From assembly GCA_026986455.1 (NCBI GenBank), contig JALSON010000267.1:1-9145 (forward strand): a stretch of DNA of 9,145 bases, given 5' to 3'. Every line of letters starts with the position of its first letter. Positions within the stretch are counted from its first letter, which is position 1. Shown piece by piece: positions 5,262 to 9,145 of this stretch. Source of the stretch: Thermococcaceae archaeon (GTDB taxonomy: Archaea > Methanobacteriota_B > Thermococci > Thermococcales > Thermococcaceae). The notes beneath the pieces were generated by a model. It was given only the letters and a program-made list of their open reading frames with translations, did no database searches and was not told the DNA's origin. The position numbers and the translations under genes are program-made.

Positions 5262-5297
5262 CTTTTTAAACCCTCCTTCCAAATTAATAACCGGTGG
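5262..5297 (+). promoter_or_regulatory. Shared element: T-run ending the H/ACA RNA and TATA box of the HTH-CBS gene, with ribosome site
   Basis: CTTTTTAAA (5262-5270) begins two bases after the final ACA box. Its T-run is a good 3' end for the guide RNA, and TTTTTAAA (5263-5270) is also the only good TATA box for the next gene, predicting transcription from about 5290. GGTGG (5293-5297), six bases before ATG 5304, serves as ribosome site. Confidence 0.55.
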
Positions 5298-5303
5298 TTA
5301 TTT

Positions 5304-5861
5304 ATGGCCATCCCGCGGCCTATTGATCCGAGAGAGATACGTCGAATTCGAAAGGAGCTTGGCATAACCCAGGAGGAGCTCGCTGCAAAGGCGGGCGTTA
5401 CCCAGGCATACATAGCCAAACTTGAGACAGGCAAGGTTGACCCCCGGCTCTCCACGTTCAACCGGATTCTTCAGGCTCTGCTGGAATGCAAGAAGGCCAA
5501 ACTAACCGCGAGGCAGATTATGTCCTCCCCTGTTATAGCTGTTAAACCATATGAAACCGTTGAAGATGCCATAAAGCTCATGAACAGGTACAATATCTCC
5601 CAGATACCGGTCTTGGCTGGCAATAAAGTCGTGGGGTCTGTAACGGAGAGGATTCTCGTAAGGAAAAGCCTCGAATACGAAGACCTCTACGAGAGGAAGG
5701 TTATGGAGGTCATGGAGGAGCCTTTCCCGATAGTAGCAGAAGAGGAGGATATAGAGGTCGTTAAATATCTCCTTGAGGAGCATCCGGCCCTCCTTGTGCA
5801 GGATAGAGAGGGGAGGATAGCCGGGATAATAACGCGTTCGGACCTCTTCAAGATAAAGTAG
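5304..5861 (+). CDS. XRE-type HTH transcriptional regulator with a C-terminal pair of CBS domains
   Basis: The protein has 185 residues. Residues 11-63 form an XRE/lambda-repressor-like helix-turn-helix (IRRIRKELGITQEELAAKAGVTQAYIAKLETGKVDPRLSTFNRI). Residues 67-123 are the first CBS motif (TARQIMSSPVIAVKP, AIKLMNRYNISQIPVL, VVGSVTERIL) and 132-185 the second (KVMEVMEEPFPIVAEEEDI, HPALLVQD, RIAGIITRSDLFKI). This is the arrangement of COG3620-type archaeal regulators. A CBS pair commonly binds adenosyl compounds such as AMP, ATP or S-adenosylmethionine, so DNA binding is probably set by such a ligand; which one is unknown. It starts at ATG 5304, supported by GGTGG upstream. Its stop abuts that of cbiZ on the other strand with no intervening base, so the two mRNAs must overlap at their 3' ends. 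Confidence 0.93.
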   Translation: MAIPRPIDPREIRRIRKELGITQEELAAKAGVTQAYIAKLETGKVDPRLSTFNRILQALLECKKAKLTARQIMSSPVIAVKPYETVEDAIKLMNRYNISQIPVLAGNKVVGSVTERILVRKSLEYEDLYERKVMEVMEEPFPIVAEEEDIEVVKYLLEEHPALLVQDREGRIAGIITRSDLFKIK

Positions 5862-6509
5862 CTACCCCCGGGTTTTCTTCCATTTTCTGATGCTTTCTTC
5901 CAATGCTTCCCTCACAGCCCTTCCGATTGAAATTCCAAGCTCTGTTGCAGTCCCGGCCCACCGGACGGCACCTTCACGGGTGAAAACCCCTATTCCGTCG
6001 CTCGTCGTCCCTGTTGCATTATAGCCGAGCTTCAGGAGTGTGTATGTTTTTGCCTCCGTAGCGGTCATTATGGCGTTTGCCAGTGCCCCAACGGTCAGGC
6101 CTTCATCGATTACGAGGGCGATGTTTATCGTTCCAGGTCTCCACGGAGGTGGCGTTTCACCTGCTATGACCGGGTTTGTTATTCCCGCGGTAACGTGTGC
6201 CTCCACCTTTCCGGACCTCGCACGGGCGAGAACATCCTCAATATCGGCGGCTGTCATGAAGCCCACATAATTTTTCAGTCCATTCAGCCTCTCGAATTCC
6301 CTGCAGTCCCTCCTGTAGTCCCCTCCGTAGTTTTTATGCACGTGCATGAAGAAGAATCCCCTCGCTTTAAACAGGCCGCCGTTGTGGGGTGCGTTGCTTA
6401 AGCTCAGCATCTCCTCCTCAAAGGGGTGTATGTGGTGCATGCACCTCGTTGTTCCTGCAGGCTTAAGAAACTTTCCACACGAACGAGCATCTGCTAGACC
6501 AAAAAGCAT
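5862..6509 (-). CDS. cbiZ: Adenosylcobinamide amidohydrolase (CbiZ)
   Basis: CbiZ cleaves the aminopropanol side chain of adenosylcobinamide to give adenosylcobyric acid, letting archaea salvage incomplete corrinoids for B12 synthesis in the cytoplasm. The 215 residues match the family's usual length and show its conserved blocks: SNAPHNGG (38-45), FMTAADI (84-90), HVTAGITNPVIAGE (105-118), GTINIALVIDEGLT (126-139), TATEAKTYTLLKLG (149-162), ATGTTSDGIGVF (165-176) and WAGTATELGISIGRAVREA near the end. No block is missing. The start at ATG 6509 is supported by GGAG five bases upstream; an inner ATG at 6443 has only a badly spaced GAGGTG. It is divergent from the kinase gene with very little space between, so its promoter (weak TCTTTTCA, 6556-6549 on the minus strand) lies inside that gene's signal-peptide codons. 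It converges without a gap on the HTH-CBS gene. Confidence 0.93.
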   Translation of the reverse strand: MLFGLADARSCGKFLKPAGTTRCMHHIHPFEEEMLSLSNAPHNGGLFKARGFFFMHVHKNYGGDYRRDCREFERLNGLKNYVGFMTAADIEDVLARARSGKVEAHVTAGITNPVIAGETPPPWRPGTINIALVIDEGLTVGALANAIMTATEAKTYTLLKLGYNATGTTSDGIGVFTREGAVRWAGTATELGISIGRAVREALEESIRKWKKTRG

Positions 6510-6541
6510 TTATCTCCAGAGTTAGTATCAGATAGGAGGTG
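6500..6541 (+). promoter_or_regulatory. Promoter and ribosome binding site of the receptor kinase gene
   Basis: AAAAAGC followed by ATTTATCT (6501-6515) is a good BRE/TATA pair overlapping the first codon of cbiZ on the other strand; it predicts transcription from about 6533. AGGAGGTG (6534-6541) is a near-perfect Shine-Dalgarno site. It overlaps the GTG triplets at 6539 and 6542, ruling them out as starts, and lies six bases before TTG 6548, which it selects. Confidence 0.6.
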
Positions 6542-6547
6542 GTGCCG

Positions 6548-7045
6548 TTGAAAAGACTGGCGGTTATATTCATCCTCTTTCTGCTCCTTCCCAAAGTGGG
6601 CGCCTCAACCTCCGAGTGGTTCGCGAAGACCTACGGCGGGAGCGGTAATGATGTAATTAATGATGTCAAGGTTCTTTCAGATGAGAGCATTATAGCGGTT
6701 GGTTATACGAACTCAACCGGTGCTGGTGGCGGAGATGTGCTTGTCATGAAGCTCTCCCCGAGCGGTGAAGTCGAGTGGGCGAAAACCTACGGGGGGAGTG
6801 GTGATGATGTGGCCAACGCTCTGGCAATCGCTCCGAATGGTGACGTCATTGTAGCAGGCTACACCTGGAGCTTCGGCGCCGGTTATTATGACGCTTGGAT
6901 TCTAAGGCTTCCGCCGGGCGGGGAAATGTCGGGCAACATCTGCAGTGCCAGTAACGCTCACGTGAGTTCCACCAAAGCCACTGTCGGTCTCTCCAACGGC
7001 GTGGTGGAACTTTCCCAGCGGAGAGACATTCAAGTGATGCGGTAG
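6548..7045 (+). CDS. Receptor kinase fragment 1: signal peptide and two YGGSG beta-propeller-type repeats
   Basis: Read from TTG 6548 (165 residues), chosen because of AGGAGGTG at 6534-6541. The N-terminus is a classic signal peptide, with K-R, a hydrophobic core and a cut near KVGAS. Two repeats of 52 codons follow: WFAKTYGGSGNDV ... AVGYTNSTGAGGGDVLVMKLSPSGEVE and WAKTYGGSGDDV ... VAGYTWSFGAGYYDAWILRLPPGGEM. Each would form one propeller blade; homologous archaeal proteins usually carry more. A low-complexity stretch (SNAHVSSTKATVGLSNGVVE) then leads to the frameshift, after which the residues (LSQRRDIQVMR) no longer fit and TAG stops the frame at 7043-7045. It is probably not a complete protein by itself. 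Confidence 0.7.
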   Translation: MKRLAVIFILFLLLPKVGASTSEWFAKTYGGSGNDVINDVKVLSDESIIAVGYTNSTGAGGGDVLVMKLSPSGEVEWAKTYGGSGDDVANALAIAPNGDVIVAGYTWSFGAGYYDAWILRLPPGGEMSGNICSASNAHVSSTKATVGLSNGVVELSQRRDIQVMR

Positions 7046-8118
7046 TGGAAACCGAAGAACCGAAAGTGGAGACCCAGTATTCTTTCAAAGATTATCTTCA
7101 GTCGGTTGAAGGGAAGATTAGAGATTACAAAAATCATGGAATAATCTTGACTCCAGCCGAGGAGCTTTTAAACAAGGCTCAAAATGCTCTTGACTCTGGA
7201 GACCACACCAACGCCAAGACCTACGTTGAACAAGCCCTCAAAAAAGCAGAGGAAATCAAAAACCAGTACGAAAAGGCCAAGAATGCAATTGCACAAGCTG
7301 AAGGCTTCCTGTCCCCGATAGGTTCCGCAAAGAAAGCCTTCGAGAAAGGCGACTACGTTAAAGCCTACCGGCTCGCTGTGGAGGCCGGGAAGAAAAAGGT
7401 TCTCTACCAGAGGCTCTTCGCCCTCGGGGTTGTCATCGCACTTGCAGTGGTAAGCGGTTCGGCTTACACCATCCGCAGGAGGAAAGAACGCGAGCGTAAG
7501 CTTAAACGCTTCAACAAGCTTCTAACTAAAGCCGAGAAAGCCCCATCCTATGAAAAGGTTGAAATTCTTAGGGAAGCTTACAACCTGATTGGGGGTGTTG
7601 AGCCCTCCCTCGCCCAAAAGGCCAAGAATCTGCTCGACTCTGCCGAGAAGGAAACCGCGAAGATTCTTGAGTCCCTGATAAAAGAGTTCAACGACGCCAT
7701 TGAGAACCTTGACGTCAAAACCGCGGAGGAAAAACTCGGGGAGGCGGAGCCTTATGCTAAGGCTATGAACAAATCCCTTGAACAGTACAGGGCAAAACTT
7801 GGAGATGTCAAAAGTGCCCTCACTACGTTACAGGAAGCTGAAACCCTGTTTTCAGAGGGTGAACTGTCCCTCACATACTCCCCGGTCGAGGCCGTTAAAA
7901 TGGCCAAGAAGGCCGTCAAAATCGCCGGTGACATTGAGGGTATAAGATTGCGGGCCCAAGAGTTATTTTCAAGGGCGGAAAGAGAGCTCTCAAGAACCCT
8001 ATCTAAGGGAGATTCACTCCTCTCCGAGAAGAAGTTTGATGAGGCCATTCAAACCTACGGGTCAGCTCTGCCGCTGGCCGGGCCCTCGGAAAGGCCGAAC
8101 TCGTCAGGGAAAAGATAG
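7045..8118 (+). CDS. Receptor kinase fragment 2: outer helical region, membrane span, inner helical repeats
   Basis: This frame is open well before the GTG at 7045; the natural sequence probably joins near HSSDAVVETEEPK (7027 onward), so GTG 7045 is not a convincing true start and has no ribosome site. Numbering from 7045: residues 10-123 are charged helices of coiled-coil/TPR-like character with NALDSGDHTNAKTYVEQALKKAEE; residues 124-143 (LFALGVVIALAVVSGSAYTI) are the single membrane span; RRRKERERKLKR after it marks the cytoplasmic side; residues 150-345 are more helical repeats. The last residues (GPSERPNSSGKR) are out-of-frame sequence after the second break. In frame 3 the text continues ALGKAELVREKIERAK. 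Confidence 0.7.
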   Translation: METEEPKVETQYSFKDYLQSVEGKIRDYKNHGIILTPAEELLNKAQNALDSGDHTNAKTYVEQALKKAEEIKNQYEKAKNAIAQAEGFLSPIGSAKKAFEKGDYVKAYRLAVEAGKKKVLYQRLFALGVVIALAVVSGSAYTIRRRKERERKLKRFNKLLTKAEKAPSYEKVEILREAYNLIGGVEPSLAQKAKNLLDSAEKETAKILESLIKEFNDAIENLDVKTAEEKLGEAEPYAKAMNKSLEQYRAKLGDVKSALTTLQEAETLFSEGELSLTYSPVEAVKMAKKAVKIAGDIEGIRLRAQELFSRAERELSRTLSKGDSLLSEKKFDEAIQTYGSALPLAGPSERPNSSGKR

Positions 8119-9145
8119 AGCGTGCTAAAACAATGAAGGACAGGGAAATTCAGCTAACAAAATTGAACGAACTACTCGACAAAGCCAACGAGCTCATCGA
8201 GAGGAAAGAATACAGTGAAGCGGCAAAGCTACTCAGCAGTGCACTACCCATCGCAAAATCACTCGATCTTGAAGGGAAGGTTAAGGAGAGGCTCGACTCC
8301 CTTAAGATAAGGATAGAGAACCTCGTGTCGAAGGGAGACTCCACCTTCGATGGTGGTAATTACGTTGAAGCGCTCAAACTTTACAGCGAAGCCCTGAGCA
8401 TCGCCCAAGCATTGGGTGAGGACTCTTCTGAAATCGAGGAGAAGATTAGAAACGCCGAAGAGAAGCAGAGGCTTAAACTCCTCAGAGAAAGCGTTAGAAT
8501 CGACGTTCCTGGCGAGATTGCCCACAAGGCCGAGACCGAGGTTTCGATACTCGTCACCAACCGCTTCTCCGGTGACCTGAGCCTCACCGTTGACCTGAGC
8601 GAGAACAGAGATTACTTCGAGCTGAGCGAGGAAAAGATAAACTTCCCGCGCGTTAAGCTAGGAAAGACAATAGGCGAGAGCCTAATCGTGAAGCCAAAGT
8701 ACATCGGGGACTTCGAGTTCAGGGTAAAGGTCAGCTCAAACCACGGCTCGATGAGCCTCAGCTATCCCGTGAAGGTCGTCAAGACTGCCAGAGCTACTCC
8801 AACGGGAACTCCAACGCCTTTGACCAGAACTCCAGTCCTCAACCCGGTTGAGGCTCTGCAGGAGCTCTACTCGGACTTTCAGTACATCGGCGAGGGCGGC
8901 TTCGCGAGGGTTTACAGGGTTAAAAGGAAGGATGGTAAAACAGTGGCTTTAAAGATACCCAAGAGCCTTGATCCGGCCATCGGGAGGGCCTTTGTGAGGG
9001 AGATAACCAACTGGCTCCATCTCAAGCACCCGAACATTGTCGAGCTCTACGACGTGAACGTCATACCCGTTCCGTACCTTGAGATGGAGTACTGTGAGAG
9101 CTCGCTGGCGAGGCTTCAAAAACCTCTACCGGTAGACGAGGCCTC
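8082..9145 (+). CDS. Receptor kinase fragment 3: helical repeats, beta domain and kinase N-lobe (3' end outside the window)
   Basis: Frame 3 is open without a stop from the second break to the last base. The first in-frame ATG is 8133, without a ribosome site. It encodes two TPR-like helical repeats (YSEAAKLLSSALPIA, YVEALKLYSEALSIA), a beta-rich domain of about 100 residues (from VRIDVPGEIAHKAETEVSIL to SLSYPVKVVKTA) like those used in adhesion or CARD-B-type folds, and a flexible linker rich in T and P. The kinase starts near YSDFQYIGEGGFARVYRV, a Gly-rich loop GxGxFxxV (from 8889). VALK (8943-8954) supplies the ATP-anchoring lysine, and REITNWLHLKHPNIVELYD supplies the alpha-C glutamate (codon 9000-9002). 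The hinge-like YLEMEYCESSLARL follows. The catalytic HRD and DFG motifs would lie beyond the window, so activity cannot be judged. Confidence 0.85.

Larger units (their letters stand above)
6548..9145 (+). pseudogene. Frameshifted gene for a receptor-like transmembrane Ser/Thr protein kinase, cut by the window end
   Basis: Three successive frames join into one sensible protein, needing one extra base at about 7009-7035 and another at about 8078-8084. Order: signal peptide (MKRLAVIFILFLLLPKVGAS), two YGGSG repeats, spacer with a cysteine, outer helical region, one membrane span (about 7414-7473), RRRKERERKLKR stop-transfer, inner helical repeats of about 35 residues, a beta-rich domain (about 8496-8792), a Pro/Thr-rich linker (about 8798-8860), and a Hanks-type kinase N-lobe. 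The sensor would face outwards and the kinase the cytoplasm. The inner repeats align as KKFDEAIQTYGSALPLA, KEYSEAAKLLSSALPIA and NYVEALKLYSEALSIA, and the second break falls in the first of these. Both lesions look like loss of one base next to short runs (CTTTCCC, CCGGGCCC), so sequencing or assembly error is as likely as true gene decay. All other sequence stays open and well conserved. Confidence 0.75.

Noticed and set aside
4692..5367. Open frames across the EamA 3' end and the H/ACA RNA (such as 4692-5162 minus, 5173-5367 plus, 5159-5461 minus)
   Set aside because: Their translations show no domain or plausible composition; GC-rich structured RNA and antisense of real genes create long frames by chance.
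6539..6544. GTG at 6539 or 6542 as start of the kinase gene
   Set aside because: Both lie inside or directly against the Shine-Dalgarno site AGGAGGTG (6534-6541); TTG at 6548 has correct spacing and gives a cleaner signal peptide.
7009..7045. Programmed -1 frameshift at TTTCCCA joining kinase fragments 1 and 2
   Set aside because: TTTCCCA has the XXXYYYZ form but is not in the register needed: the frame reads CTT TCC CAG, so slippage would not keep pairing. The second break has no slippery site either. A lost base explains both better.
1..9145. tRNA or rRNA genes, CRISPR arrays, insertion sequences
   Set aside because: I found no cloverleaf, no rRNA signature, no regularly spaced direct repeats of CRISPR length, and no transposase or terminal inverted repeats with target duplication.

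Overview
The window looks like a chromosomal segment of a hyperthermophilic euryarchaeon, most likely order Thermococcales (Thermococcus, Pyrococcus or Palaeococcus). The evidence is archaeal TATA boxes instead of -35/-10 promoters, strong GGAGG-type ribosome sites, T-run terminators, a CbiZ-type cobinamide salvage enzyme, a FilR1-type winged-helix regulator, a signal peptide/YGGSG-repeat/transmembrane/Hanks-kinase protein, and two archaeal guide RNAs of the kind known from Pyrococcus. The assignment rests on recognised families, not on a database search.

Layout, left to right. (1) 1-1200, + strand: an unrecognised protein built from three copies of one alpha/beta module, ending in a T-run. 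(2) 1214-1280, - strand: a canonical box C/D sRNA whose D guide fits the anticodon loop of tRNA-Leu(CAA). It lies just past the stop of (3), a KaiC/RecA-like protein (1297-2037, -) whose Walker A motif has been lost. (4) That gene is divergent from a FilR1-type regulator (2182-2973, +). A perfect palindrome sits midway between their two TATA boxes and is a likely shared operator. (5) A GC-rich hairpin precedes a UbiA-family prenyltransferase (3126-4040, +), followed by an EamA transporter (4101-4973, +) that is probably read from a leaderless mRNA. (6) 4974-5303 has no protein gene but holds a two-hairpin box H/ACA guide RNA (core 5132-5260) with kink-turn motifs in both hairpins and an ACA box after each. 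(7) An HTH-CBS regulator (5304-5861, +) and cbiZ (5862-6509, -) meet tail to tail with no base between their stop codons. (8) Divergent from cbiZ, from 6548 to the window end, is a receptor-like membrane protein kinase gene split by two apparent one-base losses and cut by the window edge.

The strongest non-obvious content is RNA: one guide for 2'-O-methylation (probably a tRNA wobble base) and one for pseudouridylation (hairpin I fits 23S rRNA at the position equivalent to E. coli U2580). The strongest protein system is the broken receptor kinase: signal peptide, two propeller-type repeats, outer helical segment, one membrane span, inner helical repeats, a beta domain, a Pro/Thr linker, and a kinase N-lobe with an intact Gly-loop, VALK lysine and alpha-C glutamate.
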